A stretch of DNA of 64,000 bases from Paenibacillus sp. FSL R5-0623 (lineage in GTDB: Bacteria; Bacillota; Bacilli; Paenibacillales; Paenibacillaceae): NCBI RefSeq assembly GCF_037974265.1, contig NZ_CP150233.1, positions 6,510,001 through 6,574,000 of the forward strand. The letters are read 5' to 3'. The notes beneath the pieces were generated by a model, which had not been told where the DNA came from, did no database searches, and worked only from the letters and a program-made list of their open reading frames with translations. A program made the translations under genes and the position numbers. Position 1 is the first letter of the stretch, and each line of letters begins with the position of its first letter. Below are positions 51,532 through 60,321 of the stretch, in pieces.

Positions 51532-53073
51532 ATGGGCGTGGTGAGTATTCTGACACATAGTTTCACCGACGGGTACAACCGGGAATTCGGTCGTGTATTT
51601 GGTGGTGGACTGGAGCGATATATTCTGGATCTGTGCAGTGTCATCCGAGGACTCGGGCATATTCCCGAGGTTCATCAGCTGTCCTATTTTGAAGCATTCC
51701 AGACTCGGACGGAGCAGATTGACGTATTTGGTTATTCGTACGACATGGATAATGTACCGGAAGCCTTTGACCGGATGGCAGCAGCAGCGCGCGGCCCAGT
51801 GATCTATGCCAGCTGTCTGTGGCAACCCATCACCTACAAACCCGGCAGTCTTGGCATCTGTCACGGCATTAACTGGGATCGTCCCGGACTGCCACTGGAG
51901 ACCAAACAACAAGTCGCGGAACATATTCAACTGGCTCTGGATGGACTCGTGCGCATTGTATCCGTGGATTCCCATTTCCAGACTTTTTGCCGGGCTGCGT
52001 GCACCTATACCGATCCAAGGCAGGTTGTCCTGATTCCCAATGCAGTGGATACATCCTATTTCACACCAGCCCCGCCAACGCGGACCTTCGAGCAGAAACA
52101 GGAAGACGAATGGCTTGTCGCATGGAAGAATGATCTGGCGAGTCATGAAGAAAATGTTGGTGCAGTTATATCAGGAGTGCAAGCTGTAGAAGGCAAGGAT
52201 GGAACGAGTGGTGCTGGAGCGAACAGTGGTAAGGCTAACAGAGATGGAGGTGGAGATACAAATAGCGATCAAGAACGAGAGGGGAAGGAGACGGTAGATT
52301 TCCATTTACAGTTATCGAAACTGGAAGAAGTCGAGGCAGATGGCGAAACGTATAGGTTTGCTCATAACCACCGGAATTCAACGGATTGGGCTACGGAGAT
52401 TCTAGTAGAAGCAGATGCTGAGTATCAGGTTAATGTCCCCATTCAGGGACAGGTTGAAAAGAAAACTGTGGATGCCCGTATAACCTCTCCCCGTCCAATT
52501 CGCATTATCTATCCACGCCGCATCAGCATGGAACGGGGTATTATTCCAATGATGCTGGCGGCAGATAAACTTCTTGGAGCCTTTCCGGATCTGGAGATTG
52601 AATTTGCCGGGGAACTGGTCGAAGGCAGTACGGTCGGGAGAGTCTTTCGTTACTGGCATCGTACTCATCCACATGCGGAGCGAATTAACCAGCGCACGTA
52701 TGATTTCCGTGATATTCGAGAGGCCTACCATCAGGCAGATATCGCCGTAATTCCAACCGTGTTCTCGGAAGGCACCTCCTATGCCTGTCTGGAAGCGATG
52801 AGCTGTGGACTTCCGGTAATTGCCTCCAATGTTGGCGGATTGAATGATCTGATTCAGGATGGTTTTAATGGGCTGCTGGTACCTCCTGGTGAGCAGGAAC
52901 TAACCGCTGCACTGGTACGTCTTGTACAGGATCGGGCCGAGCGAGAACGACTGGGAATCTATGCGCGCGAGACTGCACTGTCCTATGATCTTGCCAGGTG
53001 GCGGAGCCGTTGGAGCACGGTGTTGGAATCTTTTTTGGCAGAGACAGGATTGAAGGAGGGAATTCGGGGATGA
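51532..53073 (+). CDS. Glycosyltransferase, GT4 family, with large linker insertion
   Basis: A 513-residue GT-B enzyme. The N-terminal Rossmann domain (residues 1-175) begins SILTHSFTDGYNREFGRVFGGGLERYI, where a GGxE-type glycine loop binds the acceptor side. The C-terminal domain (about 330-513) has IIYPRRISMERGI, VFSEGTSYACLEAMSCGLPVIASNVGG and DGFNGLLVPPG, the E-x7-E nucleotide-sugar signature. Between them, about residues 195-300, sits a Gly/Asp/Ser/Lys-rich insert that no GT4 enzyme needs. It follows the GT2 gene by one base. Confidence 0.9.
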   Translation: MGVVSILTHSFTDGYNREFGRVFGGGLERYILDLCSVIRGLGHIPEVHQLSYFEAFQTRTEQIDVFGYSYDMDNVPEAFDRMAAAARGPVIYASCLWQPITYKPGSLGICHGINWDRPGLPLETKQQVAEHIQLALDGLVRIVSVDSHFQTFCRAACTYTDPRQVVLIPNAVDTSYFTPAPPTRTFEQKQEDEWLVAWKNDLASHEENVGAVISGVQAVEGKDGTSGAGANSGKANRDGGGDTNSDQEREGKETVDFHLQLSKLEEVEADGETYRFAHNHRNSTDWATEILVEADAEYQVNVPIQGQVEKKTVDARITSPRPIRIIYPRRISMERGIIPMMLAADKLLGAFPDLEIEFAGELVEGSTVGRVFRYWHRTHPHAERINQRTYDFRDIREAYHQADIAVIPTVFSEGTSYACLEAMSCGLPVIASNVGGLNDLIQDGFNGLLVPPGEQELTAALVRLVQDRAERERLGIYARETALSYDLARWRSRWSTVLESFLAETGLKEGIRG

Positions 53074-53741
53074 TGGATATGCCTAAGGCAACGGAATTCA
53101 TGGAATCAAGATACATTCGGCAAAGTGATCCTAAAACGGACACGTTGGTCTTCCCGCTGCATCCGGCATGGTGGAGCCGTCCCTACGAATATGAATGGGC
53201 CCGGCGGTTTGCACGTCCAGATGATGTGGTCCTTGATGCAGCCTGCGGCATCTCCCATCCGTTCAAATTCTGGCTCGCCGAACACTGCCGCGAGGTTCAC
53301 GTATGTGACTGGGATGAACGTATTTTGTCTGAAGAGGCGATAAGACTGGATATCGTTTCTGATTTTGGTGAGCAAGCGGCCCAGGATCTGCCGGAATCAA
53401 CTCTCGTCCGATTGCACCGTGCAAAGGCTAATCTGGCCCAACTTCCGTACGAGTCGGGTAAGTTTGATCGGGTGTTCTGTATCTCTGTACTGGAACATCT
53501 GGATACGGGCACGATGCTGCGGGCGTTTCGAGAATTCGCCCGGGTGCTGAAACCAAACGGACAGTTAATCGCTACCTTCGATGTGCCCGAAATGCGGCCG
53601 GATCTGCTGGAAACGATTATGGCTGTCACCGGATTAACCATTGAAGATAAACTGAATGTGGTAGAGCCGGACGATGCCATCTGGTCTGACATGTACGGCA
53701 CGCCGATCCGCTGTTTTCGAGCAGTGATATGCAAAGGTTGA
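53070..53741 (+). CDS. SAM-dependent class I methyltransferase
   Basis: A 223-residue methyltransferase. Motif I is VVLDAACGISHPFKFWLAEH at about residues 52-71, followed by the acidic DWDE loop. KFDRVFCISVLEHLDTGTML and FARVLKPNGQLIATFDVPE are motifs IV to VI. It starts at ATG 53070 after AAGGAGGG and overlaps the previous stop by 4 bases. It is the last gene of the plus-strand operon and may methylate a sugar of the glycan. A terminator follows at 53808. Confidence 0.88.
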   Translation: MMDMPKATEFMESRYIRQSDPKTDTLVFPLHPAWWSRPYEYEWARRFARPDDVVLDAACGISHPFKFWLAEHCREVHVCDWDERILSEEAIRLDIVSDFGEQAAQDLPESTLVRLHRAKANLAQLPYESGKFDRVFCISVLEHLDTGTMLRAFREFARVLKPNGQLIATFDVPEMRPDLLETIMAVTGLTIEDKLNVVEPDDAIWSDMYGTPIRCFRAVICKG

Positions 53742-53807
53742 GACTAATTGGGTTGTGTTGAGTTAAGTGCAGAGTGGAAAATTGAGGGCTTGAGGGCTCG
53801 GCCCATT

Positions 53808-53867
53808 AGCAACGGAACAATACACGGTTCGGGCAATGTTCCGATTACCTGTAGCTCCGTTGCTTTT
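53808..53867 (+). terminator. Terminator of the plus-strand glycosyltransferase operon
   Basis: AGCAACGGA (53808-53816) and TCCGTTGCT (53856-53864) are exact complements followed by TTTT. The interior has its own CGGAAC/GTTCCG pairing, which gives a long branched hairpin. Confidence 0.7.
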
Positions 53868-53932
53868 GCACTTTCAATCGGATGGTCTAGTGCGGGAATA
53901 TATGGGGATGGAGGTTGGGGACTAGAGACTAG

Positions 53933-53966
53933 AAATCAGTGATTAGTGATTAGTGATTAGTGATTA
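53933..53966. repeat. Seven-base tandem repeat
   Basis: AGTGATT is repeated in direct array about four times (CAGTGATTAGTGATTAGTGA and on), between the convergent ends of the two glycosyltransferase operons. It may vary in number among strains. Confidence 0.85.
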
Positions 53967-53973
53967 AAGGAAA

Positions 53974-55944
53974 TTATAGGTGTACCAGTAACATGTTGCA
54001 CTGGTTGGTGTATTCATCAGCAGAGGCTGCGCCGGGTGCTGTCAGGCGCAGTAGAGTTTGCAGGCCCGGCGGGATTGTCGTCGCCGGGCGACCTGTGGCG
54101 GCAGGTTGCCGCGCAGTGAGTTGGGCCGATTCGGCCCATTCACGCGCCAGGTTCTGCCGCCCGGCGAGCAGCGCGAGCGTGCCCGCGAGGAGCGCGTGAG
54201 CGGTGCGCTCCGGGGCGGGCACTTCGTCCGCGTGGGGCTGCTGCGCGCCGTCAGGCGTGCCGCATAGCGCAAGCAGCCCTTCGCGGACGCTCGCGGGTGC
54301 GCGTAGCAGCCCGCAGCGTGCCGCAGGCGGAAGCGCTGCGAGCAACGCCAGCGCCCCGCGGGGCGGCAGGGCTTGCAGCAGGCGCAGCCATGCGGCCCAG
54401 GCGCCTACGCCGGCGAGCGCTTGCGCAGCAGCGAGCACGTCGCCAGGCGCAGGCGCGGCCGGGCCGCCGGGCGTTGCGCCGCGGAGCGGGCTGCCGCTGC
54501 TGCACGCCAGGCCGCTGCGGCGAGCCGCCGCTCGGGCGTTGCGCCCGCCGGGCTGCTTGCGGCCCAGCGCCCACAGCGCCAGGGCCGCCTCTGGCCCGTG
54601 CTGCGCATGCGCCGCCCAGGGCTGCAAAGCCGCCCGAGCCGCGGCGTCCTCGCCCAGCTGGGCCAGCGCAAGCCCGGCGGCCAGCGGCTGTGCCCGCAGC
54701 GGGCCAGCAAGCACCGCCGCATGGCGCAGAAGCCACTCCGGCCGATGCGCGGCAACCGCGGCCGGGATCAACGCTTGCCATGCCGCAGGCGGCAAGCTTA
54801 CCCGGGCGGCTGCGCTGGCAATGGCATGCGGCCGCCCTGTGGCTGCGGCCAACAACAACAGCCGCTGCCATGCAGGCAAGCTGCCAGGTTGCATGCCCAG
54901 CGCCGCTATGTACGCGGTTTCTGCCTCTGCCCAGCGGCCAGCCCGCTCATATGCCATGCCTTCCAGCGTCAGGCTACGATAGGTCCCAGCACCAGAGACT
55001 GATGTATACCTGCTGGCTGTGGAAGCAGCTGATTTAGCCTGTTTTAACCAATTCAAGGCCGCGTCATCTCTCCCTTGATCCAGTTCAAGTACAGCACCAA
55101 GCTCCAACAAGTCCGGAAAATCCTCATACACGTGCGCCCATGCTTCCACGACAGCAAGCGCCCGTTCCGGGCTGCCAATCTCTCGCCATGCGTAAGCCGA
55201 TTTCAGCACCAGATCCGAGTGATATCCACACTCCGGCGTAAGCTGTGCCAATAATGGCTGCAACAACCGTAGTGCTTCATCATACTTCGCTAGCTGAAAC
55301 CATTCGGCAGCCAGAGCATATAACAACTCCGGTTGGTTTCCCTCCTGATTCAACGCAGAGCGAATCAACTGCATGTTCCGTGCTCCTTTATTTTTGGCGG
55401 TAATCACCTGCTCCAGATATCCATAATGAATCACTTCAAGTCCAGAATGAAGCACACCTTGCGGAGCCAGTGCCATAATGGAAGAAGCAATCTCTTCATG
55501 AATTCTGCCCTGAAAAGCAATTCGGGGATCATTTCGGAACAATCGACATACCGCATCCGTTACACGCTCTTCACCAGACACACCCAGCAGACTTGTGACC
55601 TGTATCCAGTATCCCCACACGTCATCCCTACTTGCTACTAACAACCGCATGAGTTCTGTCTTCATCTGAGGGGTCTGTACCCATACCTCATCCGCATCAA
55701 GCACCAGAATCCACGGTTTCGTAGCAGCGGCCAGTGACAGATTACGGGCTTCACTGAAATCTCCGTTCCATTCCGTACGAATTACAACGGCCCCATGGAG
55801 ACGCGCCATTTCGATGGTATTATCCACCGATCCGGTATCCACAATGATGATCTCATCCACAACATCCCTGACTGCATTCAAGCACCGCTGGAGTGACCCA
55901 GCTTCATCCTTCACAATCATGCACAAACTAATCTCTATGCCCAA
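53974..55944 (-). CDS. Glycosyltransferase GT2 with long TPR-like C-terminal domain
   Basis: A 656-residue protein from TTG 55944; the GGGGTGGTG site precedes it, and TTG 55965 or GTG 55962 are possible but lie before that site. Residues about 1-230 are a GT2 fold: ISLCMIVKDEAGSLQRCL, VVDEIIIVDTGSVDNT, FSEARNLSL and LVLDADEVW. From about residue 240 helical repeats like TPR follow. The last 330 or so residues are extremely Ala/Leu/Arg/Gly-rich, with DNA of about three-quarters G+C (54030-54990), unlike the rest. It is the last gene of a three-gene glycosyltransferase series. Confidence 0.85.
   Translation of the reverse strand: MGIEISLCMIVKDEAGSLQRCLNAVRDVVDEIIIVDTGSVDNTIEMARLHGAVVIRTEWNGDFSEARNLSLAAATKPWILVLDADEVWVQTPQMKTELMRLLVASRDDVWGYWIQVTSLLGVSGEERVTDAVCRLFRNDPRIAFQGRIHEEIASSIMALAPQGVLHSGLEVIHYGYLEQVITAKNKGARNMQLIRSALNQEGNQPELLYALAAEWFQLAKYDEALRLLQPLLAQLTPECGYHSDLVLKSAYAWREIGSPERALAVVEAWAHVYEDFPDLLELGAVLELDQGRDDAALNWLKQAKSAASTASRYTSVSGAGTYRSLTLEGMAYERAGRWAEAETAYIAALGMQPGSLPAWQRLLLLAAATGRPHAIASAAARVSLPPAAWQALIPAAVAAHRPEWLLRHAAVLAGPLRAQPLAAGLALAQLGEDAAARAALQPWAAHAQHGPEAALALWALGRKQPGGRNARAAARRSGLACSSGSPLRGATPGGPAAPAPGDVLAAAQALAGVGAWAAWLRLLQALPPRGALALLAALPPAARCGLLRAPASVREGLLALCGTPDGAQQPHADEVPAPERTAHALLAGTLALLAGRQNLAREWAESAQLTARQPAATGRPATTIPPGLQTLLRLTAPGAASADEYTNQCNMLLVHL
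54030..54990. other. Strong local G+C island inside a glycosyltransferase gene
   Basis: The sequence changes from ordinary to about 75% G+C (eye estimate) within the C-terminal half of the gene, without breaking the frame. Long open frames appear in all directions here because stop codons become rare. Neighbouring paralogues have no such island. Confidence 0.85.
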
Positions 55945-56031
55945 TTCATCACCACCCCTCACCAACGGAGTTCAAGCCCCACCCACTAGCCCGCTGAATT
56001 AAGTTGAACTCCCGGACCTGCCTGATCCCTC

Positions 56032-58002
56032 TCAGCTCTCAAACCCGTTCGCTCCCGGCAACTCCAGCCGAATATGCTGAACGACAGGCCAACAACGGTG
56101 CCGCTGTCCATCTGCATGCTGAGCGAACACCTCCAGATGATGATCCGCAGCACTGACCAATCCTTTCACCAGCCAGCTTGTTCCCGTCAGGGTATCCGAA
56201 GCCCCAAGGAACGACTCCATTTCATTCACCTTCCCTTTTTCCTTTTTCCCTTCCATCTCTTTCTCCTTCTCTCCCACTCGAACGCTCTGTCCCACCGATA
56301 ATCCTTCTCCCGCCAATTGCTGTCGACATATCTGAATCAGGCTATGCAGCTCTTTCCATCTCCCTGACTGTACACATCCTTCCATCATCAGTCCAAGGGC
56401 CTGCCAGCCATCATACTCTGCTCCTGCAACCGTTCCGTCCATACCGGAGTCCGTGTCCTTCTTCTGTGTCGCTTTCAGACCAGCAATTCGCCCTGTCTGC
56501 ACAGCAGGTTCCTCATTCGTTACTGCTCCTAGCTGCGAACCACGCTTCAACCACAAGGTCAATGGATCATCTCCGTTGATTTCCTTCCCCTCGATCCACT
56601 CCAAACGTTCGAGCCATCGGGCAGACGAGATCGCGAGCAGCCCTTTTTTTCGCTGCACAGGTTCCAGTTTCAGACGCGCCTTATTCCATCTTCCCTGTTG
56701 GATTTGGAGCATCGCCTCCGCCACAGATAAACGCTCCCTCATCTCTGCAGAAGGTCGTGAGGATACACCCGATAACAAGTGCAAAGCCGCATCATAACAA
56801 CGAGATTGCTCCAGAATGCCCAATACTTTATGTGTAGCCTCTTCCGAACTGAGTGCAAAGCGCTCCCTCACCAGCTCTGGAATCTGATGTTCCTGCCCGG
56901 AAACTCGCATAATTCGGAATATCCGATAGAGTGGCGGTAACAGACTCGATTTGGCACGCACCGCCTCGACGTAAGCATCCACCGCACCCTCCAGATCTGC
57001 CCTTCCTTCCAGCAATCGCCCTAACGTAAACCACGTCTGGTAAGTGCCGATGCCTTCTTCCGTATGATATATGGGCGGAGGTGGCCCCAAGCGAATAGCT
57101 TCACGGAGCGAATACTCTGCCCGATCTACATCGCCCAATGCGTCTGCACACACCCCGCGATGGTGCATCAGATCCGTGTACTCTGGAAAGAGTTCAAGCG
57201 CAGCGTCGATTCGATCCAATGCCTCCTGCCAGCGATTCAGATGCTGGAGACAACGAACTTCATATTTGAACAGCAAATGCGCGTAACTGGTCACCACAGG
57301 ATCAATCCTCATCCGAGCCACACCAAACGTCTTCAAGGCCCGCTCCGCTTCCCCCACACGCAGATACTCGACGCCCAGATTATAGTGATGGAACGGCTGA
57401 TCCGGTTCTTCCTCCACTGCCTGTTGCAGCAGGCGAACATTGCGGTTCACCTTATCTTTACGTTCCACAATCGCCGTCTGATACCCATAATGATGGATGA
57501 CCATGTCCGTCACATGAAAAGCAGCCTCTGGATTCCCACGACAGATCGCCGCCGCAATCTGCTCATGAATTCGACCTTCGAACCGATGCTCCGGGGCATT
57601 ACGAAAGAGACGCAAAACCGGATTCACGGTAACCCCCTGCTGACCCGAGCCTGTATAGTTATGAATGTTTAAAAACAATCCGTCACATCCGCTGACCGTC
57701 GTCCAGCTCCTGATCTGCTCCCGCGCAGCCCTATCGAGCGCCTCGTCCGCATCAAGAAAGAGAATCCAGTCGCCGGAAGCTCGCTCCAGGCCAGCATTCC
57801 GTGCTGCGGCAAAATCTTCGCACCACTCAAATCGAACAACCACCGCGCCATGTTGCTGCGCAATCTCCGCGCTGCGGTCCGACGAACCGGTGTCCACTAC
57901 AATAATTTCGTCCACCGCTCCCTGGACACTGGCAAGACAATGAGGCAGCAACTCTTCCTCATCCTTCACGATCATGCATAGGGAAATTCGTTCCGCTCGC
58001 AT
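56032..58002 (-). CDS. Glycosyltransferase GT2 with TPR-like C-terminal domain
   Basis: A 656-residue protein from ATG 58002, which follows AAAGGAGGAATC; an upstream frame to 58305 runs into the neighbouring gene and is spurious. The GT2 domain is at residues about 1-230: ISLCMIVKDEEELLPHCL, VDEIIVVDTGSSDRSAEIA, FAAARNAGLERASGDWILFL and the DAD metal site. From about 240 TPR-like pairs (DVDRAEYSLREAIRLGPPPP, ERALKTFGVARMRIDPV) continue to near the end. A Lys/Glu patch (KEKEMEGKKEKGKVNEME) lies close to the C-terminus. It overlaps the upstream glycosyltransferase by 44 bases. Confidence 0.88.
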   Translation of the reverse strand: MRAERISLCMIVKDEEELLPHCLASVQGAVDEIIVVDTGSSDRSAEIAQQHGAVVVRFEWCEDFAAARNAGLERASGDWILFLDADEALDRAAREQIRSWTTVSGCDGLFLNIHNYTGSGQQGVTVNPVLRLFRNAPEHRFEGRIHEQIAAAICRGNPEAAFHVTDMVIHHYGYQTAIVERKDKVNRNVRLLQQAVEEEPDQPFHHYNLGVEYLRVGEAERALKTFGVARMRIDPVVTSYAHLLFKYEVRCLQHLNRWQEALDRIDAALELFPEYTDLMHHRGVCADALGDVDRAEYSLREAIRLGPPPPIYHTEEGIGTYQTWFTLGRLLEGRADLEGAVDAYVEAVRAKSSLLPPLYRIFRIMRVSGQEHQIPELVRERFALSSEEATHKVLGILEQSRCYDAALHLLSGVSSRPSAEMRERLSVAEAMLQIQQGRWNKARLKLEPVQRKKGLLAISSARWLERLEWIEGKEINGDDPLTLWLKRGSQLGAVTNEEPAVQTGRIAGLKATQKKDTDSGMDGTVAGAEYDGWQALGLMMEGCVQSGRWKELHSLIQICRQQLAGEGLSVGQSVRVGEKEKEMEGKKEKGKVNEMESFLGASDTLTGTSWLVKGLVSAADHHLEVFAQHADGQRHRCWPVVQHIRLELPGANGFES

Positions 58003-60241
58003 GCTGATTCCTCCTTTCCTTTGCATGGAAAAGGGTACGCCACGGGATGCCACCGGTCGTTTGCAGCCTTTGTTCCAGTGCGGTATGTTGTGCAGCGAGT
58101 TCTCCTGAAGACGGAGAACGAACCAATTCCTGCCGAATTGCCTCCATTGCCAATTGTAAGTAACATACCGCTGTTCCAACTCGAGCCTGCCACATAGCAG
58201 GCTCCCGCTCCAGAGCCTGCTCAAACAGAGAGAGCGCTTGATCATTGTGGCCTTTGGTATACAGCGTTTCACCCAGCCAGAATAACCCTTCGGCATCCAG
58301 CTCACTCTCGGTCATGCACTGAATCAGGATGTTTGCGGCTACCATGGTGTACCCATGACAATATAGCAGGCTTGCCAACTCCCGCCGTACCGTTACGGAT
58401 GTTCCCCGATGCTCACGCATCATGATTGCCCGCAGCTCATGCAGTTGCTCTGCAAGCGTAAGCTGCCCTGTCTTTATGGCCTGCTGCACAATTTTCTCTG
58501 CCACCAGCTGTGCCTGCCAACCCCATTGTAGAAGCTTCTGTTCTCCTGACTCAGGTTCCATGTAGCGTGGCTCTTTGGGCAACTGATGCAGCAAACGGTC
58601 CATGACCTTCCATACATCCTTTTCCTCTGGATACGCAGTTGCGAAGAATGTCTCGGTTAATCGTAATCCATTGGCCCAACAAGCCAGTGCCCAATTCATT
58701 CTGTGTTCTGCCTGTATGCTAACCCCATTCATACCCTCAGCTTCCCAGTGTTCTTCCACCAGTTGCAAGGCATCCGAAACCCTGTTCGCACATAACAACC
58801 AATGTATTCGATCTGCTACATGGATACGAGCACTACGCGTAATGGAATCCAGCATATTCAATGACTGCCCATATGCCCCGCAGCCTGCGAGAACATGAAT
58901 CACATGCACCAGATGATCCTCATTCGTCACGGCGTATGGATGGGACAATTCACCACGAACCAAGTCACCGTGCCCTGACTCTCCGATCTCTCTGCATCTG
59001 GCGAGTAATGTTTCTGCTATGTTCTCATCCGTTTCTCCGGACTGTTGCAGCACATCTGCCAACCCCATCCATGCCGGAGCATACACAGACATACTATCCA
59101 GAGCCAGCCCGTACAGATGTGCGGACTCATTCAGGAAGCCCCGTTTCTGTGCAAGTCTGGCCATGGCGGTATACGCTCTGTAACTGTCAGAACCCGCTTC
59201 CGTTACATATGACGCGTCTAACGTGCTACCGCTATTCCTCTGTCCATCACTATCCAGCGCCACCCGGCAATCGGTCGCTCGCGCATAGGATTGGTATGCA
59301 CGTTCCTCCAAACCTTGCTGCTCCAACGTCTCCCCATACAACAGGTGCAGATCAGCATAAGATGGGTAACGATGCCTTTCCACAGCCAGAAGTGAATGCG
59401 CCTCTTCATATCGTTCCAATCCCACAAGGACTTTCCCATAATCTCTAACCAGTGTAGGACGATATGGCGCGTGCAACTCTGTCAGGCGTAATGATTCACT
59501 GAACGCTTCAATTGCCTGTTCAATCTGACCAAGCTGGCAATAGGTCACGCCCAGATTATACAGTTGAAAGGGCTGTTTCGGATCATCCTGTAATTCACGC
59601 TTAATCAGCTTCAAATTACGTCTTGGCTTATGCTCCTGAGCAATCGCGGAAGCCAGATACCCATCATGAATGAGACATAGTGGAGCAAGCGGTTCATTCT
59701 CAACCAACAAATGTTCTTCATCTATACAGTTCTCGCTCTTATCCATATCGCCAGCCTCATACCGGACAGGCTCGCATGGGCCACTACGAATCAATTGCTC
59801 ATGAATACGCCCCTTGTATCGATATCCCTGATGAGCACGGAACAGTCTCACTGGCTGAGAGATAACGCTCTCTTCTACCCCTTCTCCGTATCGGTTCTCT
59901 ATAGTTATACGCAATCTTGTAATGCTTTTATGGACTTTAGGCAAATAATTCAGTAGTTCTTCCAACCCCTGCGTAACATACTCATCGGCATCTAGACACA
60001 GGACCCATTCGGTGCTCGATAAAGGTAAACTGATATTCCGCGCATGTGCAAAGTCATCCTCCCAACGGGCATGCAGCACCGTTGCTCCGTATGATCTGGC
60101 GATCTCGGCTGTACAGTCGGACGAGCCTGTATCGGTGATATAGCATTCCGTGCCGATATGCTTCAAGCTGTCGAGACAGCGGGGCAGGTGATGTTCTTCA
60201 TTTTGCACAATCATATGGATTCCAAGTAAACGGTTCTGCAA
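57959..60241 (-). CDS. Glycosyltransferase GT2 with TPR-like C-terminal domain
   Basis: A 760-residue protein from TTG 60241 (MQNRLLGIHMIVQNEEHHL) with GGAGGTGG before it. The longer frame to 60286 starts inside a terminator stem and is unlikely. GT2 motifs are ECYITDTGSSDCTAEIARSYG, DFAHARNISLPLSSTEWVLC and LDADEYV (about 80-85). About 550 residues of TPR-like repeats follow (LYNLGVTYCQLGQIEQAIEAF, LYGETLEQQGLEERAYQSYA). It follows a terminator that ends the repeat-protein gene, so it probably has its own promoter or relies on read-through. Confidence 0.88.
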   Translation of the reverse strand: MQNRLLGIHMIVQNEEHHLPRCLDSLKHIGTECYITDTGSSDCTAEIARSYGATVLHARWEDDFAHARNISLPLSSTEWVLCLDADEYVTQGLEELLNYLPKVHKSITRLRITIENRYGEGVEESVISQPVRLFRAHQGYRYKGRIHEQLIRSGPCEPVRYEAGDMDKSENCIDEEHLLVENEPLAPLCLIHDGYLASAIAQEHKPRRNLKLIKRELQDDPKQPFQLYNLGVTYCQLGQIEQAIEAFSESLRLTELHAPYRPTLVRDYGKVLVGLERYEEAHSLLAVERHRYPSYADLHLLYGETLEQQGLEERAYQSYARATDCRVALDSDGQRNSGSTLDASYVTEAGSDSYRAYTAMARLAQKRGFLNESAHLYGLALDSMSVYAPAWMGLADVLQQSGETDENIAETLLARCREIGESGHGDLVRGELSHPYAVTNEDHLVHVIHVLAGCGAYGQSLNMLDSITRSARIHVADRIHWLLCANRVSDALQLVEEHWEAEGMNGVSIQAEHRMNWALACWANGLRLTETFFATAYPEEKDVWKVMDRLLHQLPKEPRYMEPESGEQKLLQWGWQAQLVAEKIVQQAIKTGQLTLAEQLHELRAIMMREHRGTSVTVRRELASLLYCHGYTMVAANILIQCMTESELDAEGLFWLGETLYTKGHNDQALSLFEQALEREPAMWQARVGTAVCYLQLAMEAIRQELVRSPSSGELAAQHTALEQRLQTTGGIPWRTLFHAKERRNQHASGTNFPMHDREG

Positions 60242-60260
60242 ATGTAACCACCTCCAATAC

Positions 60261-60301
60261 AAAAAAAAGTACATGAAGTCCACCAAAGGAACTCCATGTA
60301 C
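60261..60301 (-). terminator. Terminator of the repeat-protein gene
   Basis: GTACATGAAGT (60269-60279) and ACTCCATGTAC (60291-60301) pair with one mismatch around CCACCAAAGGA. On the minus strand it is followed by eight T. It lies between the repeat-protein stop and the first minus-strand glycosyltransferase. Confidence 0.85.
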
Positions 60302-60321
60302 CTATATGACAAATAAATGGG

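Noticed and set aside
53742..53942. Short plus-strand ORF after the methyltransferase
   Set aside because: It covers the terminator hairpin and has no ribosome site or resemblance to a protein.
54203..55037. Several long plus-strand and alternate-frame ORFs (206-259 residues) in the G+C-rich stretch
   Set aside because: They arise because stop codons are rare in G+C-rich DNA. The minus-strand frame that continues the GT2 gene has family motifs upstream and is the real one. None of the alternatives has a ribosome site or recognisable fold.
58003..58305. Extended N-terminus of the GT2-TPR gene (frame open to 58305)
   Set aside because: It overlaps the end of the previous glycosyltransferase in another frame. 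A clear AAAGGAGG site precedes ATG 58002, where the GT2 motif starts.
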